Source: an uncultured Bacteroidota bacterium (lineage in GTDB: Bacteria > Bacteroidota > Bacteroidia > B-17B0 > Aurantibacillaceae). Taken from it: a stretch of DNA of 60,907 nt. Positions 27,681 to 35,772 of this stretch are shown piece by piece. The stretch lies in contig CAITNS010000003.1 in assembly GCA_903893815.1 (NCBI GenBank), forward strand, positions 1 to 60,907, read 5' to 3'. Within the stretch, counting starts at the first letter, position 1. Every line of letters begins with the position of its first letter. The position numbers were made by a program, and so were the translations under genes. The notes beneath the pieces were generated by a model. The model ran no database searches and was not told where the DNA came from. It saw only the letters and a program-made list of their open reading frames with translations.

Positions 27681-27821
27681 TTTAGTGTTTACATGGTAAT
27701 TATTACTAACAACAAAACCAACGAACGTGTTATTAAAAAACTGGTTATACAAAAATAAAAAACAAACATTAAAAAGAGGCTGTCTCAATTGAGACAGCCT
27801 CTTTTTTCTATACAAGTGTTT
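27681..27821 (+). mobile_element. 134-bp insertion bounded by AGTGTTT direct repeats
   Basis: Between two AGTGTTT copies lies a near copy of 26365-26428 (3' end of the neighbouring pseudogene's sorting domain, with stop codon) plus a strong terminator. There is no transposase and no terminal inverted repeats. It looks like a template-switch or micro-homology copy event rather than a transposon, but the flanking 7-bp repeats also fit a target duplication. Confidence 0.5.
27771..27806 (+). terminator. Terminator inside the 134-bp insertion
   Basis: AAAAAGAGGCTGTCTC-AATT-GAGACAGCCTCTTTTTT: perfect stem and T-run. It sits ahead of the remaining coding part of the 27663 gene. Confidence 0.85.
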
Positions 27822-29138
27822 TTTTAATTGCATCAATATATAGTATTGCACAAATAAATTTAGTACAAAACCCTAGCTTTGAAACATACTCTAGTTGCCC
27901 AACGAGTAATTTTCAAATTAAATTAGCAACGGGATGGGATACTTTAAAAGCAGGTGGAGGTGCGTCACCTAGTTATTACAACAGCTGTGACTTAACCAAT
28001 AGCTATAGTATGCCTTATAATAATCAGTCTTTTCAATATGCCCATTCAGGTTCAGGTTATTCAATAATTGTAATGTACTATAACCTGCAACCAAATGCTC
28101 GTGAATACCTTCAAAATAAACTTATTAAAAAATTAATTTCCAATAAATTATATTGTGTTACATTTTACATAAATCTAACAAACTACTCTACTTGTGGCAT
28201 TGATCAAATTGGAGCTTATTTTGATGATGGTTCAGTTTATGCTCCATATGTAAGTGTGGTTCCTGGAAATTTAAACCCTCAAGTGAAAAATACAACTGGT
28301 GTATATGTTACAGACACATTAAATTGGACAAAAATACAAGGTACTTTTATAGCAAATGGTACAGAAGAATATATAACAATTGGCAACTTTAAAAATGATT
28401 TATTAACTAATACTTTTTCCCTATCTACAAATATTGGCCAGCATGCCACTTATTACATTGATGATGTATCAGTAGTAGAAATAAATTCAAAAGCTGATGC
28501 AGGTCAAGATAAAACTATTTGTGTTGGAGATAGTGCCTTTATTGGCATTAATGAAGAAGCATTGGATTGCCAGTGGTTTAATAATAATATACAAATAGCA
28601 CAAAGCGCTGGTATTTGGGTAAAACCAACTACTAATCAACAATACGTTATAAAACAAGATGTGTGCGGTAATATAAGTTATGATACGGTTCAGGTTACAA
28701 TTAAAGATATTAATTGTAATCCCGTTGTAAATTCAGAAATCCCAAATACCTTTACGCCTAATGGTGATGGTGTAAATGATACATGGCATTTTAATTTAGG
28801 TTCTGATGTTATTATAAATGAATTTGAAGTTTACAACCGTTGGGGTAATCTTATTAAAAAATTAGAGATAGACAATAGTAATTATATATTATGGGATGGT
28901 TACACTACAAGTGGTGAATCATGTAGTGATGGAATATATTTTTATGTATTAAAATATACAGATGCTAAAGATGAAGTTCAAAATAAAAAAGGGTTTATTA
29001 GTTTGTTCAGGTAAAATGTATTTATCAAACTGCAATATAAAATGTCACCTAATCCTTATTTGCTTTTTATAAATGGGTATTTTTTATGCTAATAAAATAA
29101 ACTTTTTCAAACCCAATTACTTTTATTTAATTTTTGCA

Positions 29139-29360
29139 ATGTGGTTTTATACCAAATGGATTTATGATTTGGGCCAAAGAAGCGAAGATATTTTTTATCA
29201 AGGCGATTTACAAAAATCATTTCGTAGCATTGCCTACGGCATTATTTTTTAAAGAAGTATTGGTAAAAAAGAGCAAGCATATTGGACTAAATTATATATC
29301 TATTTGGTATTAGTATATTTTTTAGCCTTAGGCTATAATTTTCTCACATATATATTCTAA
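29139..29360 (+). pseudogene. Remnant of a small membrane-protein gene
   Basis: A 74-codon frame with one in-frame TAA (29250-29252): MWFYTKWIYDLGQRSEDIFY..., stop, RSIGKKEQAYWTKLYIYLVL...GYNFLTYIF. The second half is a membrane helix. Its flanks (AATAAACTTTTTCAAAC before, GGCTATAATTTTCTCACAT at the end) reappear in shortened form in the dispersed blocks at about 41095, 50700 and 57405, so those look like deletion derivatives of this gene. The rest of 29015-29588 holds nothing I recognise besides a terminator. Confidence 0.55.
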
Positions 29361-29517
29361 ATTCTAGTTAAAATTCAATGGAGGTTTTTTATCCCACATA
29401 CTTAGCAACCAAACATCACTAATTAGTAAAGCTATCTATCAATACTTAAATAAAAAATCTTTTAGTAATACAGATTTAAATAAATCAGCTGTAAAATTTT
29501 CTAGTTTCTATAAATCA

Positions 29518-29547
29518 AAAAAATCCAACAATTGTTGGATTTTTTTA
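29518..29547 (-). terminator. Bidirectional terminator hairpin
   Basis: AAAAAAA-TCCAACAATTGTTGGA-TTTTTTT, a perfect palindrome 42 bp past the stop of the minus-strand S74 gene. Confidence 0.8.
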
Positions 29548-29588
29548 ATGATAGATTGTATTAATTTTTAAATTACATAAAAATAATG

Positions 29589-32495
29589 TTACTCTCTTAC
29601 CATTTTTTTGCTGTCAGCCACTTTGCCATCAGCTACTAAAGTATAATGATATAAACCAGTTGATAAATCAGCAGCAAATACATTCACCTTGCCTTTGCCA
29701 CGTGTTTTAATATCTACGGTTTGTATAACCTGTCCGTTAGAATTATAAAAAATCAATTGTGCTTTTACAACACTTGCTGGTACATTAAAGGTAATGGTTG
29801 TTTGTTCAGCAAATGGATTTGGCACGTTTTGGTTTAATACAATCGCATCTTTATCACTTAACTCAATATCTAATTGATCAATAGTTGTATTGGTATTACG
29901 TGAAGTTGTATTTGCACAACATGTATTAATTTGATTGCTTAATGCTGTTATTAATGAGTCTTGTTTTTTAATTTGTGCTTGTTGTTGTTGTATCCCTTTT
30001 ATTAGAAAGGGAATTAATTGTTCGTATTCCACACTTTTAAAATTTACTGGAGGCACCACAACATTACCTAATGTGTCAAGTTTTGCAGGATGAACATTAT
30101 TGTTAACTAAATTAGGTAAAACAGTTTCTACATCTTGAGCGATTAATCCGTATTGTAGTCCACTAGGAAAACTCATTGAAGGATGTCCAGCTTTGTCGAA
30201 ATTAAATTGTTTTGGTTTTAATTGATTAATTATTACTATAGCGTCTTGCAAAGTATCAATATTTGTTTTAAGTGTAGCGTCTGATGCCATACCAAAAGTT
30301 CCAGTATAAACTAAATCACCATCAAAATAACCTGCATAATTTGGCCCAGAAATACCCCCACTATTTGGCGCTTGTCCATATACTCCGTAATTATTTGTAG
30401 CTCCTGCGGCTGCAAAGTATCCTCCATAATTAACACTAGCAGGTGTATTAACTCCGGTATTAATGCCAAAATTTATAGCTGAGGTGTTTGTCCCTAATTT
30501 TACTTCAACATTAATTCCCTGATTAAAGACAGAGTTTGAATTTTCAACATCAAAATCACCTGCTAATGATACTAGTAAACCATTAGCAGCTAAGCCACCA
30601 ATAGCTATATTTTGCTGACAATTGTTATTAGCACTAGCAATTCCAAATACACCTTGAGCAATATTGCCATTTGCAGCAATACCTTGACCCCTTAAGCCTC
30701 TGGCAACACTATTAACACCAGATGAATTTGCAACGCCTTGAATAGCGTTTATAGCACCATTACCTGAATTTGTAATATTTGAAAAAACACCAAACGAAGT
30801 TGACGCTGAATTTAAATTAGAATTAAAAAATCCAGCTGTTTGTAAATTATCATTATAAACATTCATTCTACCTAAAGTTGGAACGCAAGCAGCATTACCG
30901 ATATTAAAACTAGATTGAGTATTTGAAGGTGTTGTATAATTAAAATTATAGCCTGCCATTGGTATTTCATAATTATTAGTTAAAGGATTTTGAGTTGCAC
31001 CACATAAATTACCTAATGAGCTTCCTGTAAATGCATCCGTTAAAACAACATCACCATCTTCATCAACAGTTAATACTTTTGAACTGTTTACACCATAAGT
31101 ACCATTTGGAATGGTTTGTGATGTCGATAATAATTTGGTTAATCGAACACCACTAGCATCTATGTTACCATATTTGGTGTTTTTTGCATTTGCACTTACT
31201 TCAAATGTATTACCTGTTCCACAAAATGGTAATACTGGCTGACCTCCAATGCCAACACCACCAGTTTCAGCATCTAATGAAGCAATCCAAAAATTTTGAT
31301 TTCTATTTGCAAATAATCGATCGGTTGTTAACTGTGTTGCTAAAATTCCAGCTAAATTGGGAAAACCACTTGGTAATGTGCAAGGTACTCCTAATTGAAC
31401 AACACCTGCATTAACAGAAACTCCATTATTTGCAGTTGGTACACCGCCATCTGGAACTAAAATAACATCACCAGTTGCATTTACAGATAGGACTCCAGTT
31501 CCAGGATTAGCCTGCGGTGTATTACTAGCAACCATATTTGTGAAACGCAATCCACTTGTTCCGTTTACATTAACTGGTATTGGACTACTGCCATTAGCCG
31601 TAATTTCAACCGTGTTTCCAGGAGTATTATCGTGAAACCCAAAACGGCGAGCAATAGTATTTGCTCTTGTATTAAAATACATATCTCCAGTACTTGTAGT
31701 TTGAAACTCTGTAAATATACCGTTTGTAGGAGTTGTATTATAAGTATACGTTGTTCTTAACTGTGGGGAATTCGCATTTGAGCCAGTCGCTGGGTCGGCA
31801 TCTAAAATCTCCAAACGTCGAACTGGTTCTGTAGATGTTCCAATAAATTGAAAATTACCTATACCTAATGTTCCTCGCCCTTGAGTAGGATTAAATCTTC
31901 CTAATTCTTGACCACCAACTGTTTGACTTTCCGTATTTGGTCCACCCGTGAAATTAAAACTTAAAAAGTCAGTTCCACCTGCTCCACCATAAGCATCATC
32001 GCTCCAGTTAATAACTGCATAACTAAAATTGGTTCCTATATTACGTATACCAACATACATTCCATCACTATTTTCTGTATATAAAGTACCTGTATTAAAC
32101 CATGGACGGAGGCCAGCAGCAAAACCAAAATTATTTGTAGTATTACCTCCATGAATATGTAAATGGGCTTTTGGTCCAAAAAATGGATTAACTAAACTAG
32201 ATTGAAAAATCCGACCTAGCCCCAACCAATGGCCGCCCTGTTGCGTTGCTCCTGTAACGGGTGCGGCAGCTAATAGCTGAGCTGGATCGTTATCAATAAG
32301 AATATCTTGACTGCCCTGCACACCCATACGTAACCATGTGTTGTTGGCTACGTTTGTGCCAATGTAATTATTTGTTGTGTTTACTGCATCAGGTATTGTA
32401 GTCGGATTACCTCCAAGTTTCCAATATGGAGCCTGTGCATTTGTGGAAAAGCAAATTGCACTTGTAATAATTGTAAATTTTAAATTATGTTTCAT
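29589..32495 (-). CDS. T9SS-secreted protein with peptidase S74 intramolecular-chaperone domain
   Basis: 968 residues. Signal peptide (ICFSTNA-Q), a long Gly/Asn/Thr-rich region (about 20-700) with repeated short beta-strand motifs, then a peptidase S74-type chaperone domain (SDATLKTNIDTLQDAI, then QYGLIAQDVETVLPNLV, about 735-830) as found at the ends of phage tail spikes, a coiled-coil-like stretch (LIKGIQQQQAQIKKQDSL) and a T9SS sorting domain (LNQNVPNPFAEQTTITF to KKMVRE). S74 domains assist trimeric fibre folding, so this is probably a trimeric surface fibre; having the S74 domain ahead of a sorting domain is worth noting. It is 12 bp after the 32508 gene. Confidence 0.8.
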   Translation of the reverse strand: MKHNLKFTIITSAICFSTNAQAPYWKLGGNPTTIPDAVNTTNNYIGTNVANNTWLRMGVQGSQDILIDNDPAQLLAAAPVTGATQQGGHWLGLGRIFQSSLVNPFFGPKAHLHIHGGNTTNNFGFAAGLRPWFNTGTLYTENSDGMYVGIRNIGTNFSYAVINWSDDAYGGAGGTDFLSFNFTGGPNTESQTVGGQELGRFNPTQGRGTLGIGNFQFIGTSTEPVRRLEILDADPATGSNANSPQLRTTYTYNTTPTNGIFTEFQTTSTGDMYFNTRANTIARRFGFHDNTPGNTVEITANGSSPIPVNVNGTSGLRFTNMVASNTPQANPGTGVLSVNATGDVILVPDGGVPTANNGVSVNAGVVQLGVPCTLPSGFPNLAGILATQLTTDRLFANRNQNFWIASLDAETGGVGIGGQPVLPFCGTGNTFEVSANAKNTKYGNIDASGVRLTKLLSTSQTIPNGTYGVNSSKVLTVDEDGDVVLTDAFTGSSLGNLCGATQNPLTNNYEIPMAGYNFNYTTPSNTQSSFNIGNAACVPTLGRMNVYNDNLQTAGFFNSNLNSASTSFGVFSNITNSGNGAINAIQGVANSSGVNSVARGLRGQGIAANGNIAQGVFGIASANNNCQQNIAIGGLAANGLLVSLAGDFDVENSNSVFNQGINVEVKLGTNTSAINFGINTGVNTPASVNYGGYFAAAGATNNYGVYGQAPNSGGISGPNYAGYFDGDLVYTGTFGMASDATLKTNIDTLQDAIVIINQLKPKQFNFDKAGHPSMSFPSGLQYGLIAQDVETVLPNLVNNNVHPAKLDTLGNVVVPPVNFKSVEYEQLIPFLIKGIQQQQAQIKKQDSLITALSNQINTCCANTTSRNTNTTIDQLDIELSDKDAIVLNQNVPNPFAEQTTITFNVPASVVKAQLIFYNSNGQVIQTVDIKTRGKGKVNVFAADLSTGLYHYTLVADGKVADSKKMVRE

Positions 32496-32507
32496 AATTA
32501 ATAAGGT

Positions 32508-33482
32508 TTACCTTATTAATTGAATATGTCCTTTATATGTTTTAGTTTCTGTTTTAATAAGGTAATAATAAACACCGCTATTATAGTCATCACCGTTCCA
32601 GCTTATTTTATATCCATTTTGTTTGGCAATTAAACTGCCCCATCTATTGTAAATAAAAAGTTCCATTAGTTCATCATATTCAATAAACCATTCATCATTT
32701 ACTCCGTCTTTATTAGGAGTAAATACGTTAGGTATATTTATTTCATAATCAACGCATTTATATAAGGTAATATCATCTATAAAATAATAGTTATAATAAT
32801 CTGGATAATGATAACTAGCAATAAAAACAGTATCAATAATACTGTCGTTTCTAAAATCACCTAAAGTAAAATACTCTTCGTTACCTTGAGCAATAAAATC
32901 ACCTTCCCATAACTGCCATTGTCCAATTTGTATATCGCTATATGACTTTTTAATAATAATTTGAGCCAATGAATTTGCTGTATTTTCAATATAAATAGAA
33001 GTATCATTTTGGGTAAATAAACCTTGAATGACATTTGTTTTATAATTACTACTATCAGCCAATGATGCATAAAACTGTAAACAATATTTTGTATTTGCTT
33101 GCAGTTTACTATTTAATTTAACTCTAGCGTATTCTTTGACATAAGCTAGTGTATTATTAAAAGCATCATTAGCATAAGGGCAAAAGCCAATAAAACCATT
33201 ACCTGTTTTAGGATACTGAAAACCTGCAACAGTTGAGGGGACTGCAAATGACCAATTAGAAGGACTACAAGTGTTAAAATAGTCTGTTGAGCCACCACCA
33301 AATGGAATATACCAATTATATAAGCTATCGAATATAGCTGCTTGGTATTGAGCACCAAACGCAACAAATGAACAGTTTTTGTAACCTTCAAAACTACTAT
33401 TGGGTATTAAATTAGTTTGGGTTTTTGCTTCACAGCAAAACAACATAAACAAAAGAAAAAATATTTTAAAAGGTTTATTCAA
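32508..33482 (-). CDS. T9SS type-B-sorted protein, NPSFE family
   Basis: 324 residues. Signal peptide (IFFLLFMLFCCEAKT-Q), jelly-roll domain (NLIPNSSFEGYKNC to YYNYYFIDDITLYKC) and a type-B CTD (NIPNVFTPNKDGVNDEWFIEY, FIYNRWGS, NSGVYYYLIKTE). It is the first gene of a two-gene minus-strand unit with the S74-domain protein. It faces the TIR operon region. No regulatory module of the GTAGTACTAC type precedes it on the minus strand. Confidence 0.8.
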   Translation of the reverse strand: MNKPFKIFFLLFMLFCCEAKTQTNLIPNSSFEGYKNCSFVAFGAQYQAAIFDSLYNWYIPFGGGSTDYFNTCSPSNWSFAVPSTVAGFQYPKTGNGFIGFCPYANDAFNNTLAYVKEYARVKLNSKLQANTKYCLQFYASLADSSNYKTNVIQGLFTQNDTSIYIENTANSLAQIIIKKSYSDIQIGQWQLWEGDFIAQGNEEYFTLGDFRNDSIIDTVFIASYHYPDYYNYYFIDDITLYKCVDYEINIPNVFTPNKDGVNDEWFIEYDELMELFIYNRWGSLIAKQNGYKISWNGDDYNSGVYYYLIKTETKTYKGHIQLIR

Positions 33483-33827
33483 TTAATAAGTTATTGTTAA
33501 TGTTTTAAAAAATACTCTGCTTTGTTTTGCTTAAGGAAAGTTAGCAGGAAAAACCCTTACTTCAAAATTTAAGATGTCTGATTTTTTTTTTATTAATTAA
33601 ATAATAGAGTAACCTTCGTTTTAAATATACACGTGCTATTCAGGCAATAGCTTTTTTTCATGGCACTTTTATATAGTAGTGTCTTTTTAATTTTAATAAA
33701 ATCAATAAATAATAATTAAAATACACTTAGGATAGTAAGCTATATTAGCCTATATGCAGTTATAATTACCATTATTTAAAAGGGGAAAAACTTCTCAAAA
33801 AAATAAGTAGTAAATAATCTAAAATTC

Positions 33828-33898
33828 AGTACTACCACTTAGATAAATAATTCAGTAGTACTACGTATTGCAAAACGCACACCTACAAATTAACTTTG
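33828..33898 (+). promoter_or_regulatory. Regulatory module 4, upstream of the TIR operon
   Basis: Box 1 AGTACTACCACT (33828-33839); box 2 GTAGTACTAC (33855-33864); GTA; TTG (33868-33870); 20 nt; TAACTTTG (33891-33898, perfect). The leader to the TIR start (33994) is about 95 bp and resembles that of the FRG gene. The rest of 33483-33827 has no gene. Confidence 0.8.
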
Positions 33899-33993
33899 TC
33901 ATTGTGCAAATAAAAAATAAATTTCAAAAAAACAATAAATATTTGCTGTGCTTAGATATAAGTTAGTGGCAAGCAATAAGGTCAGACAACCAT

Positions 33994-34584
33994 ATGATAT
34001 ATACTACTAAATATTTTAAACAAATAGCCGAAAACAATCTTCGGACATTTAGTAATACCATAGAAAAAGCAATTCTTAATGAAAATAAAACTCAAAACGA
34101 ATGGAGTAATTTCACCGGTGACGAGTTTGATATTTTTCTTTCACACAGTTATTTGGACAAAAAAATTATTTATGGAATTTATCTTGAACTTACTAAACTT
34201 GGATACTCTGTTTACATAGACTGGCTAAAAGACCCTGAATTAAACCGAACAAAAGTGACGAGTGAAACAGCCGACAAAATTAGAGAGAGACTTTTTCAAA
34301 GTAGATGTCTCTTTTATGCAACAACAACAAATTCTAAACGGTCAAGCTGGATGCCATGGGAATTAGGTTTTATGGATGGGAATAATCAAAAAGTAGCAAT
34401 ACTACCTATGACCGAAAATCACGAAACAGAGTTTTTAAGAATGGAATATTTAGAACTATATCCCTACATAGAAAAACAAACGATTTCAGGCTCGACAGAA
34501 CAGAAATTGTGGGTATGTGAAAGCGAAAAACGTTACACCACTTTTGACCGATGGGTAACAGGTAAACCTTTAACAAATCATTAA
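33994..34584 (+). CDS. TIR-domain protein
   Basis: 196 residues, no signal peptide. A TIR domain covers about 40-160: FDIFLSHSYLDKKIIYGIYLEL (first strand and helix), GYSVYIDW, then SRCLFYATTTNSKRSSWMPWELGFMDG, in which the Glu after the Trp is where TIR NADases carry their catalytic acid. Bacterial TIR proteins of this kind cleave NAD+ or make cyclic ADP-ribose signals during anti-phage defence. It is the first gene of a three-gene operon (1 bp to the next start) behind regulatory module 4, with a 3-TM protein and a ThsB-like TIR. Confidence 0.85.
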   Translation: MIYTTKYFKQIAENNLRTFSNTIEKAILNENKTQNEWSNFTGDEFDIFLSHSYLDKKIIYGIYLELTKLGYSVYIDWLKDPELNRTKVTSETADKIRERLFQSRCLFYATTTNSKRSSWMPWELGFMDGNNQKVAILPMTENHETEFLRMEYLELYPYIEKQTISGSTEQKLWVCESEKRYTTFDRWVTGKPLTNH

Positions 34585-34585
34585 T

Positions 34586-34978
34586 ATGGAAGACAAACTA
34601 AAGCATCTTGAATTTGCCCAAGGAGTAATTAATCGAATGGGACAGAACTCCTTCTTAATTAAAGGCTGGACAGTTACACTTATCTCAGCCTTGTTTGCCC
34701 TAGCTGCAAAAGATTCCAATCAAAAGTTTATTACAGTTGCCTATTTCCCGACTATAATTTTTTGGTTGCTTGACAGCTATTTTCTCTACCAAGAAAGACT
34801 TTTCAGAAAAGTTTATACTCACATAAGTAAACAGACTGTAATTGATTTTTCATTAGCAACCAAAGACTTTGACGAAGGAATAAGTGATTGGGCATCTGTT
34901 GCATTTTCAAAGACAATTTTACTTTTCTATGGTTGCATAATAGCAACTTTATTGACTGTAATGTTTATTATAAATTAA
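34586..34978 (+). CDS. Small 3-TM membrane protein, possible effector
   Basis: 130 residues. Three likely membrane helices (about 23-41, 48-68, 111-130) and a charged cytosolic loop in between (YQERLFRKVYTHISKQTV). The N-terminus EFAQGVINRMGQNSFLIKGW is a pattern I recall in small proteins found beside TIR-like genes, with some resemblance to SLATT-type 2-TM effectors; I cannot assign a family with certainty. It sits between two TIR-type genes (1 bp and 5 bp spacings), so a membrane-disrupting effector role is plausible (inference). Confidence 0.65.
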   Translation: MEDKLKHLEFAQGVINRMGQNSFLIKGWTVTLISALFALAAKDSNQKFITVAYFPTIIFWLLDSYFLYQERLFRKVYTHISKQTVIDFSLATKDFDEGISDWASVAFSKTILLFYGCIIATLLTVMFIIN

Positions 34979-34983
34979 TCAAA

Positions 34984-35475
34984 ATGGCAAAACAAGTATT
35001 TTATAGCTTTCATTATGACAATGATAATTGGAGAGCATCGCAAGTTCGTAACATTGGTGTAATAGAAGGCAACAGACCTGCTCCAGACAATGACTGGGAG
35101 ACTATTAAAAAAGGTGGAGAAAAGGCAATTCAAAAATGGATTGACGACCAAATGCATTATCGTTCTTGTACTATACTTTTGGTTGGTTCAGCTACAGCGG
35201 ACAGAAAATGGATAGATTATGAAATCGAAAAAACGTGGAAAGAAGGTATGGGGCTTGTTGGAATTTGTATTCATAATCTCAAGGACAGAAATGGAAATAA
35301 ATCTACTCAAGGGAAAAACCCGTTTTTAGGATTTAATGTAAACGGTACACCATTAAGTCAGATTGTAAAATTATATAATCCGCCTTTTTCGGACAGTAAA
35401 TTAGTTTATAATCATATCAGTGAAAATATATTAAAATGGGCAGAGGAATCAGTAGCTATAAGAAAGAAATATTGA
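34984..35475 (+). CDS. ThsB-like TIR protein (DUF1863/MTH538 type)
   Basis: 163 residues from ATG 34984 (MAKQVFYSFHYDNDNWRASQVRN). The pattern VFYSFHYDNDNWRASQVRNIG, then KWIDDQMHYRSCTILLVG, ADRKWIDYEIEKTWKEG and GVCIHNLKDR-like strand is that of the MTH538/DUF1863 TIR-like family, to which ThsB of Thoeris belongs. In Thoeris, ThsB senses phage and makes a cyclic ADP-ribose signal that activates ThsA. No ThsA (SIR2-SLOG or TM-macro) is present here; the 3-TM protein may replace it. It is the last gene of the module 4 operon. Confidence 0.8.
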   Translation: MAKQVFYSFHYDNDNWRASQVRNIGVIEGNRPAPDNDWETIKKGGEKAIQKWIDDQMHYRSCTILLVGSATADRKWIDYEIEKTWKEGMGLVGICIHNLKDRNGNKSTQGKNPFLGFNVNGTPLSQIVKLYNPPFSDSKLVYNHISENILKWAEESVAIRKKY

Positions 35476-35489
35476 CACGAATATTACCA

Positions 35490-35674
35490 GCCCCATCAAG
35501 ATGAGTTATGAGCTGATGTTCATTAAACACTAATCTCAATCTCCACAGAATATAAATCTAAGTCCAAAATTTATTGCTCCTCTTCCTCTGAAAGGAGTAA
35601 GGAGGTGAGGCTCACTTTTCTCTTAAAAATCAAGTAGTACTACTCTACTAAAAATCAGGTAGTACTACGTATTG
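35490..35674 (+). repeat. 185-bp repeat including module 5; second copy at 42525-42710
   Basis: Starts GCCCCATCAAGATGAGTTAT and runs through CACTAATCTCAAT, GAGTAAGGAG and the two boxes to the promoter TTG. The copies differ by scattered substitutions only. It shows that modules spread together with flanking DNA. Confidence 0.85.
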
Positions 35675-35702
35675 TGGCTACCAAATAACAACAGTACCTT
35701 TT
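35633..35702 (+). promoter_or_regulatory. Regulatory module 5, upstream of a large SBBP surface protein
   Basis: Box 1 AGTAGTACTACT (35633-35644); box 2 GTAGTACTAC (35659-35668); GTA; TTG (35672-35674); 20 nt; TACCTTTT (35695-35702, one mismatch). It is 70 bp ahead of the ATG at 35773. Confidence 0.78.
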
Positions 35703-35772
35703 CAATCTCAAATAAATTACCATCAATTTAATTTTCACTAACTACAAAAAAAAGTAACCAAAAATCAAACCG

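Larger units (their letters stand above)
27663..29014 (+). pseudogene. NPSFE-family type-B T9SS gene split by a 134-bp insertion in its signal peptide
   Basis: ATG 27663 reads MKIKTIFSV; after 134 bp the sequence resumes in another frame as FLIASIYSIAQ-INLVQNPSFE. Joining across the two AGTGTTT copies (27681-27687, 27815-27821) restores one signal peptide, MKIKTIFSVFLIASIYSIAQ. The rest (to 29014) is intact: jelly-roll domain, CVGDSAFIGINEE segment and type-B CTD with NTFTPNGDGVNDTWHF. The insert carries the last part of a T9SS sorting domain, a stop codon and a terminator. The frame 27803-29014 has no ATG before 28010. It is probably not expressed as a secreted protein. Confidence 0.75.
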
